Source: Streptomyces sp. sk2.1 (GTDB lineage Bacteria > Actinomycetota > Actinomycetes > Streptomycetales > Streptomycetaceae). From it: DNA of 64,000 bases. This document shows positions 36,215 to 46,177 of the stretch, piece by piece (position 1 is the stretch's first letter; each line of letters begins with the position of its first letter). The DNA is taken from contig NZ_RDBO01000020.1 of the NCBI RefSeq assembly GCF_008120935.1, positions 1,209,275 through 1,273,274 of the forward strand, in the 5' to 3' direction. A model generated the notes under the pieces. It saw only the letters and a program-made list of their open reading frames with translations. It searched no databases and was not told the DNA's origin. Both the position numbers and the translations under genes were made by a program.

Positions 36215-37351
36215 TCAGCGCCCGTTGAAGGCGTCCTTCAGCCGGGAGAACAGCCCCTGCTGGCCCGGCTGGAACTGGCCGGTGGGCCGCTCCTCGCCCC
36301 GCATCTTCGCCAGGTCCCGCAGCAGTCGCTCCTGCTCCGGGTCCAGCTTCGTCGGTGTCATCACCTCGACGTGCACGATCAGGTCGCCGCGCCCGCCGCC
36401 GCGCAGGTGCGTGACACCCCGGCCGTGCAGCGGAACCGACTGGCCGGACTGGGTGCCGGGCCGGATGTCGACCTCCTCCAGCCCGTCGAGCGTCTCCAGT
36501 GGCACCTTCGTGCCGAGCGCGCCCGCCGTCATGGGGATGGTGACCGTGCAGTGCAGGTCGTCGCCGCGGCGCTGGAACACCGCGTGCGACAACTCGTGGA
36601 TCTCCACGTACAGATCGCCGGCCGGGCCGCCGCCGGGGCCGACCTCGCCCTCGCCCGCGAGCTGGATGCGGGTGCCGTTGTCGACACCGGCGGGGATCTT
36701 CACGGTGAGCGTGCGCCTGGACCGGATGCGGCCGTCACCGGCGCACTCCGGGCACGGGGTCGGCACGACCGTGCCGAAGCCCTGGCACTGCGGGCAGGGC
36801 CGCGAGGTCATGACCTGGCCGAGGAAGGACCGGGTGACCTGGGAGACCTCACCGCGGCCGCGGCACATGTCACAGGTCTGCGCGGAGGTGCCGGGTGCGG
36901 CGCCCTCGCCGCTGCACGTGGTGCAGACGACGGCCGTGTCGACCTGGATGTCCTTGGTGGTGCCGAACGCCGCCTCGGCGAGATCGATCTCCAGCCGGAT
37001 CATCGCGTCCTGGCCGCGCCGGGTGCGCGAACGGGGCCCGCGCTGCGACGACGTGCCGAAGAACGCGTCCATGATGTCGGAGAAGTTGCCGAAGCCCCCC
37101 TGCCCGAATCCGCCCGCGCCCGCGCCGCCGGAGGCGGACAGCGGGTCGCCGCCGAGGTCGTAGACCTGCTTCTTCTGCGGGTCCGACAGCACCTCGTAGG
37201 CGGCGTTGATCTCCTTGAACCGCTCCTGGGTCTTCGGATCGGGGTTGACATCCGGATGCAGCTCGCGGGCGAGCCTGCGGAATGCCTTCTTGATCTCGTC
37301 CTGAGATGCGTCGCGGCGCACGCCGAGTACGGCGTAGTAGTCCGTGGCCAC
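36215..37351 (-). CDS. dnaJ: Chaperone DnaJ
   Basis: A 378-residue Hsp40 co-chaperone that stimulates DnaK. The J-domain has HPDVN (HPD near residue 34), followed by a Gly-rich region, a four-repeat zinc finger ([32 protein letters not shown], about 145-215) and the C-terminal substrate domain. Its GTG follows the hrcA stop codon directly (TAAGTG), so the pair is co-transcribed and under CIRCE control. This is the HrcA-linked DnaJ of Streptomyces, distinct from the one with dnaK. Confidence 0.96.
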   Translation of the reverse strand: MATDYYAVLGVRRDASQDEIKKAFRRLARELHPDVNPDPKTQERFKEINAAYEVLSDPQKKQVYDLGGDPLSASGGAGAGGFGQGGFGNFSDIMDAFFGTSSQRGPRSRTRRGQDAMIRLEIDLAEAAFGTTKDIQVDTAVVCTTCSGEGAAPGTSAQTCDMCRGRGEVSQVTRSFLGQVMTSRPCPQCQGFGTVVPTPCPECAGDGRIRSRRTLTVKIPAGVDNGTRIQLAGEGEVGPGGGPAGDLYVEIHELSHAVFQRRGDDLHCTVTIPMTAGALGTKVPLETLDGLEEVDIRPGTQSGQSVPLHGRGVTHLRGGGRGDLIVHVEVMTPTKLDPEQERLLRDLAKMRGEERPTGQFQPGQQGLFSRLKDAFNGR

Positions 37352-38368
37352 TTACGACTCCGCCAGGATCTGTCCGACGTAACGTGCCACTGCGCGTACC
37401 GCTCCCATCGTTCCGGGGTAGTCCATGCGGGTCGGTCCGACCACGCCGAGTTTGGCGACTGCCTCGTCGCCCGAACCGTAGCCGACCGCGACGACGGACG
37501 TGGAGTTCAGCCCTTCATGGGCGTTCTCGTGCCCGATGCGTACGGTCATGCCCGAGTCCTTGGCCTCGCCGAGCAGCTTCAGCAGCACGACCTGTTCCTC
37601 CAGTGCCTCCAGCACCGGCCGGATCATCACGGGGAAGTCGTGCCCGAAGCGGGTGAGGTTGGAGGTGCCGCCGATCATCAGCCGCTCCTCCGTCTCCTCG
37701 ACGAGGGTTTCGAGCAGGGTGGAGAGCACGGTGGACACGGTTCCCCGGTCCTCGCTCTCGAAGGATTCCGGCAGGTCCTGCACCAGCTGCGGGACGTCCG
37801 TGAAACGGCGTCCCACGACACGGCTGTTGAGCCGGGCCCGCAGATCGGCGAGGGAGGTCTCGCCGAACGGAGCGGGGCAGTCGATCATCCGCTGCTCCAC
37901 CCGGCCGGTGTCCGTGATGAGCACGAGCATCAGCCGGGCGGACGCCAGCGAGAGCAGTTCCACGTGCCGCACCGTCGACCGGGTCAGCGAGGGGTACTGC
38001 ACGATGGCGACCTGCCGGGTCAGCTGCGCGAGCAGCCGTACGGTGCGGCCCACGACGTCGTCGAGGTCGACCGCGCCGTCGAGGAAGTTCTGGATGGCAC
38101 GGCGCTCCGGCGACGAGAGGGGCTTGACCCCCGCGAGCTTGTCGACGAAGAGCCGGTAGCCCTTGTCCGTCGGGATGCGCCCCGCGCTGGTGTGGGGCTG
38201 GGCGATGAAGCCCTCGTCCTCCAGCACCGCCATGTCGTTGCGGACGGTCGCCGGGGAGACGCCCAGCTTGTGCCGCTCGGTGAGCGCCTTGGAGCCGACG
38301 GGCTCCTCGGTGCCGACGTAGTCCTGGACGATGGCACGAAGCACTTCGAGTCTGCGTTCGCTGAGCAT
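37352..38368 (-). CDS. hrcA: Heat-inducible transcription repressor HrcA
   Basis: A 338-residue repressor of class I heat-shock genes. The N-terminal winged helix ([25 protein letters not shown]...[19 protein letters not shown]) is followed by a GAF-like domain and the conserved end [21 protein letters not shown]. The ATG at 38368 has GGAGGTG six to nine bases upstream and gives the normal family length. A CIRCE element upstream shows autoregulation. Confidence 0.96.
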   Translation of the reverse strand: MLSERRLEVLRAIVQDYVGTEEPVGSKALTERHKLGVSPATVRNDMAVLEDEGFIAQPHTSAGRIPTDKGYRLFVDKLAGVKPLSSPERRAIQNFLDGAVDLDDVVGRTVRLLAQLTRQVAIVQYPSLTRSTVRHVELLSLASARLMLVLITDTGRVEQRMIDCPAPFGETSLADLRARLNSRVVGRRFTDVPQLVQDLPESFESEDRGTVSTVLSTLLETLVEETEERLMIGGTSNLTRFGHDFPVMIRPVLEALEEQVVLLKLLGEAKDSGMTVRIGHENAHEGLNSTSVVAVGYGSGDEAVAKLGVVGPTRMDYPGTMGAVRAVARYVGQILAES

Positions 38369-38436
38369 CGCGCACACCTCCAGCTGTGTTTCCTCGGTCG
38401 GTCCCCGGGCGTTCCCGGTTCTTTCCGGGAATCCCC

Positions 38437-38463
38437 CTGGCACTCTGTCATCGCGAGTGCCAG
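38437..38463. promoter_or_regulatory. CIRCE operator for HrcA
   Basis: CTGGCACTC (38437-38445), a nine-base spacer, then GAGTGCCAG (38455-38463): a perfect inverted repeat in the exact 9-9-9 CIRCE layout (TTAGCACTC-N9-GAGTGCTAA), 68 bases before hrcA. HrcA binding here would repress hrcA-dnaJ at normal temperature. Confidence 0.92.
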
Positions 38464-38565
38464 CAATCCCCCGGCCAGTGTACGGCGGCCGAGTGGGGGC
38501 CTAGCAAGGGCAACCGGCCACACCACCGCGAGACTTTCGCAGGTGGCTGCCGATAGCGTCGCGGT

Positions 38566-39288
38566 ATGGATGCCTCTTGGGAAGAGTTCGGCTGGGAGCG
38601 ACTCGGTCACGGAGTGGGAAGGCGGCGCCTTCCCGGCTGGGACGCGACGGTCGCGCTGGTGGCCGGAACGGACGGAGTGCTGCTGTACGACACCGGTTCG
38701 TCACTCCGCGAGGGCACGGAACTCCGGGCCCAGGCGCAGGCCCTGCTGGGCCGGAGGGTGACGCATATCGCACTCAGCCACCCCCACTTCGATCATGTGC
38801 TGGGCACCGCCGCGTTCTCCGGGGCCGAGGTGTACGGAGCGGCCGGCACGACGGAGACGATGCGGCGCGAGGCGGAGGACCTGCGCGTCTCCGCGGTGCG
38901 TCAGGGGGTCTCCGAGCACGAGGCTACGGAGGCCGTCGACGCGCTGGTGGTGCCGCGGCACCAGGTGCGCGGGGAGCGGACGCTCGACCTGGGCGGCGGG
39001 CGCGAGGTGCTGCTGGTCGACATCGGCCGCGCGCACAGCGGCCACGACCTGGTGGCGGTCGTACCCGGCTCCCCGGCGATCGTGCTCTGCGGGGACCTGG
39101 TCGAGGAGTCCGGCGAGCCGCAGGCGGGCCCGGACGCGTTCCCGGCCCGCTGGCCGGCCGCCCTGGACCGGCTGCTGGAGCTGGGCGGCGAGGACGCCGT
39201 GTACGTACCGGGGCACGGGGCGGTGGTGGACGCGGCGTTCGTACGGGAGCAGCGCGGACAACTGGCCGATCGCTTCGGCGTGTCGTGA
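38566..39288 (+). CDS. MBL-fold metallo-hydrolase
   Basis: A 240-residue metallo-beta-lactamase-fold hydrolase with the zinc motif SHPHFDHVLG (near residue 68), a RAHSGHD ligand segment (near 157) and a VPGHGAVVD end motif. The family is glyoxalase II-like, and the substrate is unknown. It is divergent from hrcA with about 100 bases between the CIRCE and its ATG, so HrcA control of this gene is possible but not shown. Confidence 0.88.
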   Translation: MDASWEEFGWERLGHGVGRRRLPGWDATVALVAGTDGVLLYDTGSSLREGTELRAQAQALLGRRVTHIALSHPHFDHVLGTAAFSGAEVYGAAGTTETMRREAEDLRVSAVRQGVSEHEATEAVDALVVPRHQVRGERTLDLGGGREVLLVDIGRAHSGHDLVAVVPGSPAIVLCGDLVEESGEPQAGPDAFPARWPAALDRLLELGGEDAVYVPGHGAVVDAAFVREQRGQLADRFGVS

Positions 39289-39313
39289 CCCGCAATCGTC
39301 CTATCGTCGTCCG

Positions 39314-40144
39314 ATGCGCAGCTACCAGCCGGACCTGACCCCGCCGTGGAAGAGGTCCGCTCCCGTTCCCGAGGTCCCCGCCGAGCCCGATCTGGTCGTG
39401 GAGGAGGTCTCGACCGGATTCTGCGGTGCGGTGATCCGCTGCGAGAAGACGGCCCAGGGGCCGACGGTGACCCTGGAGGACCGGTTCGGCAAGCACCGGG
39501 TGTTCCCGATGGAGCCGCGCGGCTTCCTGCTGGAGGGCGAGGTGGTCACGCTCGTGCGCCCCTCGGCCGCCGCCCCGGCGCGCCCCGCGCGCACCGCCTC
39601 GGGCTCGATCGCGGTCCCGGGGGCCCGCGCCCGGGTCGCGCGGGCCGGCCGGATCTACGTGGAGGGCCGGCACGACGCGGAGCTGGTCGAGCGGGTCTGG
39701 GGCGACGACCTGCGGATCGAGGGCGTGGTCGTCGAGTACCTGGAGGGCGTCGACGACCTCCCGGCCATCGTGCGCGAGTTCTCCCCCGGCCCGGACGCCA
39801 GGCTGGGCGTCCTGGTCGACCACCTGGTGCCCGGCTCCAAGGAGTCCCGGATCGCCGAGCGGGTGTCGGACGCGGACGTCCTGGTGGTGGGGCACCCCTA
39901 CATCGACGTGTGGGAGGCGGTGAAGCCGTCCTCCGTGGGCATCCCGGCCTGGCCGGTGGTACCGCGCGGCCAGGACTGGAAGACCGGTGTGTGCCGCGCG
40001 CTCGGCTGGCCGGAGAACACCGGCGCGGCCTGGCAGCGCATCCTGTCCGCGGTCCGCTCGTACCGGGACCTGGAGCCGTCCCTGCTGGGCTCGGTGGAGC
40101 ACCTGATCGACTTCGTGACGGCGCCCGGCCCTTCCGGCGACTGA
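39314..40144 (+). CDS. DUF3097 family protein
   Basis: A 276-residue conserved actinobacterial protein. The N-terminal part is a small beta domain (FCGAVIRCEKTAQGPTVTLEDRFGKHRVFPM), and the second half has a TOPRIM-like pattern: IYVEGRHDAELVERVWG with the catalytic-type Glu, then LGVLVDHLVPGSKES. This points to nucleic-acid chemistry, but the function is unknown. It starts 25 bases after the MBL gene. Its last residues (PGPSGD) are encoded by a copy of the repeat element found in the following gap. Confidence 0.85.
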   Translation: MRSYQPDLTPPWKRSAPVPEVPAEPDLVVEEVSTGFCGAVIRCEKTAQGPTVTLEDRFGKHRVFPMEPRGFLLEGEVVTLVRPSAAAPARPARTASGSIAVPGARARVARAGRIYVEGRHDAELVERVWGDDLRIEGVVVEYLEGVDDLPAIVREFSPGPDARLGVLVDHLVPGSKESRIAERVSDADVLVVGHPYIDVWEAVKPSSVGIPAWPVVPRGQDWKTGVCRALGWPENTGAAWQRILSAVRSYRDLEPSLLGSVEHLIDFVTAPGPSGD

Positions 40145-40239
40145 GGAGCGCCTTCCGGCCCCTCCGGCGATCGAGGAGCGGGGTCGGAACTCAGCCCCTC
40201 CGGCGATCGAGGAGCGGGGGTCCGGGGGCGGAGCCCCGG
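40126..40239. repeat. Dispersed Streptomyces-type GC repeat, three copies plus hairpin
   Basis: A 25-bp element CCCCTCCGGCGATCGAGGAG-CGGGG occurs at 40159-40183 and 40195-40219, and a degenerate copy at about 40126-40150 forms the end of the DUF3097 gene. A CCGGGG/CCCCGG hairpin follows (40222-40239). Elements of this kind are scattered through Streptomyces intergenic regions. Confidence 0.8.
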
Positions 40240-40303
40240 TCACGGGAAGGGGCGGGCAGGGGAACGGGCCCGCCGCAGGCGCACCCCACGCGGCCCCGCC
40301 CCG

Positions 40304-41545
40304 TCAGTCCACCAGATCCCGCACCACCGCGTCCGCCAGCAACCGCCCCCGCAACGTGAGCACCGCGCTCCCCCGCTCGTACGGGGCGGGCTCCAGGAGG
40401 CCGTCCGCCAGGGCGCGCCGGGAGGCTGCCAGTCCCGCCGGGGCCAGCAGGGACAGCGGGCAGCCGTCCGCGAGCCGCAGCTCCAGCAGGATCCGCTCGA
40501 CCCGGCGGTCCTCCGCGGAGAGGATCTCCCGCCCGGCCCCGGGCGAGCGCCCCTCGGCCAGGGCCTGCGCGTACGCCCCGGGGTGCTTCACGTTCCACCA
40601 GCGCACCCCGCCGACGTGGCTGTGCGCCCCGGGCCCGGCGCCCCACCAGTCGGCCCCGCGCCAGTACAGCTCGTTGTGCAGGCACCGGCCCTCGGGTGTG
40701 CGGGCCCAGTTCGACACCTCGTACCAGGAGAAACCGGCCGCGGCCATCGCCTCGTCCGCGATCAGGTACCGGTCGGCGTGGACGTCGTCGTCGGTCATGG
40801 GGACCTCGCCGCGCCGGATGCGGCGGGCGAGCTGCGTGCCCTCCTCGACGATCAGCGCGTACGCCGACACGTGGTCCGGCCCCGCCCCGATCGCCGCGTC
40901 CAGCGAGGCCCGCCAGTCGTCGTCGGACTCCCCCGGCGTGCCGTAGATCAGGTCGAGGTTGACGTGCTCGAAGCCGGCCTCCCGGGCCTCGGCCACGCAC
41001 GCCTCGGGCCGTCCCGGCGTGTGCGTGCGGTCCAGGATCTTCAGCACGTGCTGCCGCGCGCTCTGCATCCCGAACGAGATCCGGTTGAAGCCGCCCTCGC
41101 GGAGTTCGGCGAGATAGGCCGGACCTACGGACTCCGGATTGGCCTCGGTGGTGATCTCGGCGTCGTCCGCGAACCCGAACTCCTCCCGGATCGCCCCCAG
41201 CATCCGGACCAGGTCGGCGGCGGCCAGCAGGGTCGGCGTGCCGCCGCCCACGAAGACCGTGCGGACCGGGCGCGGGTCGTCGCCGAGGACCTTGCGGGCC
41301 CGGCGGACCTCGCCGATCAGGTGCTCGGCGTAGTTGTCCCGGGAGGCCAGCGCACCGCCGGAGCCGCGCAGCTCGGTCGCGGTGTAGGTGTTGAAGTCGC
41401 AGTAGCCGCAGCGGGTCGCGCAGTACGGGACGTGCAGGTAGAAGCCGAGCGGCCGGTCGGCGGCGCCTTCCAGGGCATGGCGGGGCAGCGCCCCGTCGTC
41501 GGGTACGGGTTCACCATCGGGGAGTACGGAAGGCATACCGCCCAT
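40304..41545 (-). CDS. hemW: Radical SAM heme chaperone HemW
   Basis: A 413-residue HemN-like radical SAM protein; the HemW branch binds and transfers heme and does not oxidise coproporphyrinogen. The CATRCGYC cluster motif (near residue 43), GGGTPTLL, the EANPESV strand and the C-terminal HemN domain are intact. Homologues start MPSVLPDGEP, so the ATG at 41536 is an alternative to the one at 41545. An exact copy of 121 bp of its 5' half lies inverted at 35909-36029. Confidence 0.93.
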   Translation of the reverse strand: MGGMPSVLPDGEPVPDDGALPRHALEGAADRPLGFYLHVPYCATRCGYCDFNTYTATELRGSGGALASRDNYAEHLIGEVRRARKVLGDDPRPVRTVFVGGGTPTLLAAADLVRMLGAIREEFGFADDAEITTEANPESVGPAYLAELREGGFNRISFGMQSARQHVLKILDRTHTPGRPEACVAEAREAGFEHVNLDLIYGTPGESDDDWRASLDAAIGAGPDHVSAYALIVEEGTQLARRIRRGEVPMTDDDVHADRYLIADEAMAAAGFSWYEVSNWARTPEGRCLHNELYWRGADWWGAGPGAHSHVGGVRWWNVKHPGAYAQALAEGRSPGAGREILSAEDRRVERILLELRLADGCPLSLLAPAGLAASRRALADGLLEPAPYERGSAVLTLRGRLLADAVVRDLVD

Positions 41546-41663
41546 TGTCGCTCGCCGCCCGGGGCCTCCGGGCCACGGCCGTGATCACGGGCCCGGTACC
41601 GTCCGCCGTCCGCGCCGGGGACGTACCGGAACCGGCCCGGCCCCGTACGGAGCCCGACCCGGC

Positions 41664-43610
41664 TCACCCCGCCTGGAGCACCAGCAGGGCCAGGTCGTCG
41701 TCGGGCGGCCGCTCGGCGAACTCGTGCACGGCCCGCTTGATCCGGTCCGCTATGCCGTCCGCCGACAGGCCGGAGCAGCCGGACAGGGCCTGGGCCAGCC
41801 CGTCCCCGTCGTCGAACATCAGCGGCCCGCAGCGCCGCTCCGTGACCCCGTCCGTGACGCACAGCAGGCTGTCGCCCGGTGCCAGCTCGAAGCTCTGGCT
41901 CTCGTACGCGACGTCGTCGAAGAGTCCGAGCAGCATCTGCGGCTCGGCGGCCGGGCGCACCTCGCCGTCGGGCCGCAGCAACAGCGGCAGCGGGTGGCCG
42001 GCGCTGGCGACGGTGCAGCGCACCCCGCCGTCGGGCAGCGGCACCAGCTCCCCGTACAGCAGGGACAGGAAGCGGGACTGCCCGGTGTCCGGCGTCTGCT
42101 GGCCGCCCGCCGCGGCCACCATGAGCGCGGCGGCCTCGGCCGCCTCCATCGCGTCGTCGAGGAGCAGCCGGTTGAGCCGGTCCAGGACCTCGCCCACGCC
42201 GAAGCCCTCGCGGGCCAGCAGTCGCAGCCAGGGCCGGGCGAGGCCGGTGACGACGGCGGCCTCGGGCCCGCTGCCCTGCACGTCGCCGAGGACGAAGCAC
42301 CAGCGGTCGCCGGGGCACGGGAAGATGTCGTAGAAGTCGCCGCCGACGACGCCGTCGTCGCTGGGTTCGTACACCAGTGAGCTGGTGACGCCGGGTATGT
42401 CGGCGACCTTTCCGGGCAGCAGCGCGCGCTGGAGGATGCGGCTGATGGTGGCCTGCCGGGTGTACTCGCGGGCGGCGCCGACGGCGAGGCCGACCCGGCG
42501 CACGAAGTCCTCGATGAGCGCGGCCACCTCGTCGGGGACGCGGACGAGCCCCTCCCGCCCCAGGAGCACGGCGCCGAGCGTCCGGCCGCCGGAGGTGATC
42601 CGGTAGGCGAGGGCGGTCGCCTCGGGCTCCTCGGGCTTCTCGGCGTCCTCCTCCCCGCCGGGCCAGGGCATGGAGACGGGCCCGGTGCCGACTCGTTCGG
42701 GGAGTCGGATCGGGTCCTGTTCCAGCAGGGTGCGCAGGTGCGCGGTCTCGGCCTCGTCCCGGTGCCAGACGCTGGCGAGCCGGGGCACGGCCGAGGGGCC
42801 GCCGTTCTCGGGTTCCAGCCAGATCGCGCACCAGTCGGCGAGTCTGGGCACCAGTAACTGTCCGGAGAGCGCCGCGACGATGTCCTCGTCGAGCTGGCCG
42901 GCGAGCAGGTCCGACGCCTCGGCGAGGAAGGAGAGCGCGCCGCGGCCGGCCCAGTCCGCGTCGTCGCGCAGGGCGCGGCGGGCCGTGGGGGCGAGCAGTT
43001 CGGCGTCGCGCAGCCCCTGCTGGAATCCCGGGCCGGGGTCGGTGGGCGGCTCCGGGAACGGGCTCCAGTCGTCCACGGGGAGCCGGGCCCAGACGGTCTT
43101 GAGGCCGGTGCGGTAGGTGATGCCCCAGCGTTCCGCGAGGGTGCCGACGAGCTGGAGCCCGCGGCCGTGGTCGGCGGGTTCGTCGAAGCCGAGGACCGTG
43201 GCGCTCTGCGCCGCTTCCGCCACGCTGCCGGACTCCGGCCGGTCGCTGCGCACGGCGCGGGCCGGGTGATGGTCCGACACCTCCAGCACCAGGGCCGCGG
43301 ATTCGCCCTCGACGGCCTCCTCCAGCCGGGCGAGCAGCTCCACGTTGGTCCCCGCGTGCACGACGGCGTTGGTGACCAGTTCGCTGACGACGACCTCGGC
43401 GTCGTCGGCCAGGCGCTCGCTGAAACCCACGGCCGCCGGCAGTCCGAGCCCGGCCCACTCGTCGAGCGCGGCCCGGACGAACCGGCGGGCGGCGGAGGGC
43501 GCGAGGAGGTTTCCGGGCAGGGACGTATGGGCGACCGGCTGCGCATCCGCATGGCCGACGGGAGTTCCGGGACGCTGGACGATGTCCCGCTGCAAGGGAA
43601 TTGACCCCAC
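41664..43610 (-). CDS. Serine phosphatase with HATPase, GAF-like and SpoIIE/PP2C domains
   Basis: A 648-residue signalling protein that combines a switch kinase and a phosphatase. Residues about 35-165 form an RsbW/SpoIIAB-like ATPase (N-box LVTNAVVHAG, G-box DHGRGLQLV), the middle (about 225-400) is GAF-like, and the C-terminal part is a SpoIIE/PP2C phosphatase (GGDFYDIF near 430, GDSLLCVTDGVTE, and PDDDLALLVL at the end). Such proteins control anti-sigma-factor antagonists in stress and development. The GTG at 43610 has AGGAG with a seven-base gap; upstream starts lack one and would translate a repeat region. Confidence 0.88.
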   Translation of the reverse strand: MGSIPLQRDIVQRPGTPVGHADAQPVAHTSLPGNLLAPSAARRFVRAALDEWAGLGLPAAVGFSERLADDAEVVVSELVTNAVVHAGTNVELLARLEEAVEGESAALVLEVSDHHPARAVRSDRPESGSVAEAAQSATVLGFDEPADHGRGLQLVGTLAERWGITYRTGLKTVWARLPVDDWSPFPEPPTDPGPGFQQGLRDAELLAPTARRALRDDADWAGRGALSFLAEASDLLAGQLDEDIVAALSGQLLVPRLADWCAIWLEPENGGPSAVPRLASVWHRDEAETAHLRTLLEQDPIRLPERVGTGPVSMPWPGGEEDAEKPEEPEATALAYRITSGGRTLGAVLLGREGLVRVPDEVAALIEDFVRRVGLAVGAAREYTRQATISRILQRALLPGKVADIPGVTSSLVYEPSDDGVVGGDFYDIFPCPGDRWCFVLGDVQGSGPEAAVVTGLARPWLRLLAREGFGVGEVLDRLNRLLLDDAMEAAEAAALMVAAAGGQQTPDTGQSRFLSLLYGELVPLPDGGVRCTVASAGHPLPLLLRPDGEVRPAAEPQMLLGLFDDVAYESQSFELAPGDSLLCVTDGVTERRCGPLMFDDGDGLAQALSGCSGLSADGIADRIKRAVHEFAERPPDDDLALLVLQAG

Positions 43611-43625
43611 GGTGCAGCTCCTGAC

Positions 43626-43690
43626 CTGTTCTCGCTCTGTCTGTTCTCGTTCTGGCTGTCTGTTCTCGTCGGGTTGGTTGTCTGTTCTCG
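43626..43690 (-). promoter_or_regulatory. Four direct repeats ahead of the PP2C gene
   Basis: CTGTTCTCG occurs at 43626, 43641, 43660 and 43682 (read CGAGAACAG on the gene strand). The copies are 15, 19 and 22 bases apart and end just upstream of the ribosome site. They could be binding sites for a regulator; if translation began further upstream they would encode a Glu/Asn/Arg/Gln-rich tail. Confidence 0.6.
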
Positions 43691-43847
43691 CCGGGCGGCG
43701 CTGACGCCACCGACAGAGTGACAGATGGACCATGCCCATAAGCAACGAGTTGCCGAAGTGAGCAGAGAAAGTGAGCGTGTCGGAACGGAAAGCGGCCGCA
43801 CCGCGCGGCCGGCCCGCGAGTGCCGTCCTGCCCCTCGCGGCCCCCGT

Positions 43848-43882
43848 GCACGCGGGGCCCGTTTCCCACGGGCCCCGCGTGC
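43848..43882 (-). terminator. Terminator after the acyl-CoA synthetase gene
   Basis: A 15-bp perfect stem (43848-43862 with 43868-43882) and a five-base loop. It begins upstream of the stop (the gene ends at 43889 on the minus strand), so it lies just downstream in transcription. Confidence 0.85.
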
Positions 43883-43888
43883 GCGGTC

Positions 43889-45778
<1,890 letters not shown>

Positions 45779-46109
45779 GACGTCCTCCGGGCCTGCGGCA
45801 GTACTTCACGACCGGCTGCTGATTACCGCTGATTACTGCTGACTGCTGCTGATTACTGCTGCTTGTTCCTACGTGTGTTCCTGCGTGCGTCCGCGTTCCC
45901 GCGCACGCCCGCTCTCCCGCGTACGCCCGTGCCTTCTGCGTACGTCTGCTTCCCTGCTGGATCCCGTGCGTTCCCGCCGATCCCGCGGGGCCGGTCCCGA
46001 CTGCGCCCGGCCCGCTTGTTTAACTGGCGAGTAACTATGAAGCCGTGATCAGGGTAGAGCGCCCGCGTCCGCCGCGTAAGGGGCAACGGGCCGCCGCTTC
46101 ATAACGAAC
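45779..46109 (-). promoter_or_regulatory. Leader and promoter region of the acyl-CoA synthetase gene
   Basis: The leader holds a 10-bp tandem repeat GATTACYGCT (45821, 45831, 45851, with a variant at 45841). Further upstream at 46020-46037 is an AT-rich near-palindrome, TTAACTGGCGAGTAACT, resembling operators of TetR-type fatty-acid regulators. A 77-residue antisense-type frame across 45853-46086 lacks support and is not called. Confidence 0.45.
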
Positions 46110-46147
46110 AGGCCCCTGTGCCGCAGCGTGCTGCGGCACAGGGGCCT
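46110..46147 (-). terminator. lepA terminator hairpin
   Basis: Eighteen-base complementary arms (46110-46127 and 46130-46147) just after the lepA stop codon. Confidence 0.88.
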
Positions 46148-46177
46148 TCGGCCGCCACCCGGCGGGAGCGGACGGGG

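Noticed and set aside
35886-37163. A long plus-strand frame starting with the hemW fragment
   Set aside because: Beyond 36029 it passes through a hairpin and then antisense to dnaJ, with no homology; only the 121-bp fragment is meaningful.
43611-43745. A longer start for the PP2C regulator
   Set aside because: Starts at 43745, 43739 and 43733 have no ribosome site, while the GTG at 43610 has AGGAG at seven bases and fits the domain border.
45853-46086. A 77-residue basic protein upstream of the acyl-CoA synthetase
   Set aside because: Its composition follows local repeats, no ribosome site is visible, and it covers the probable promoter.
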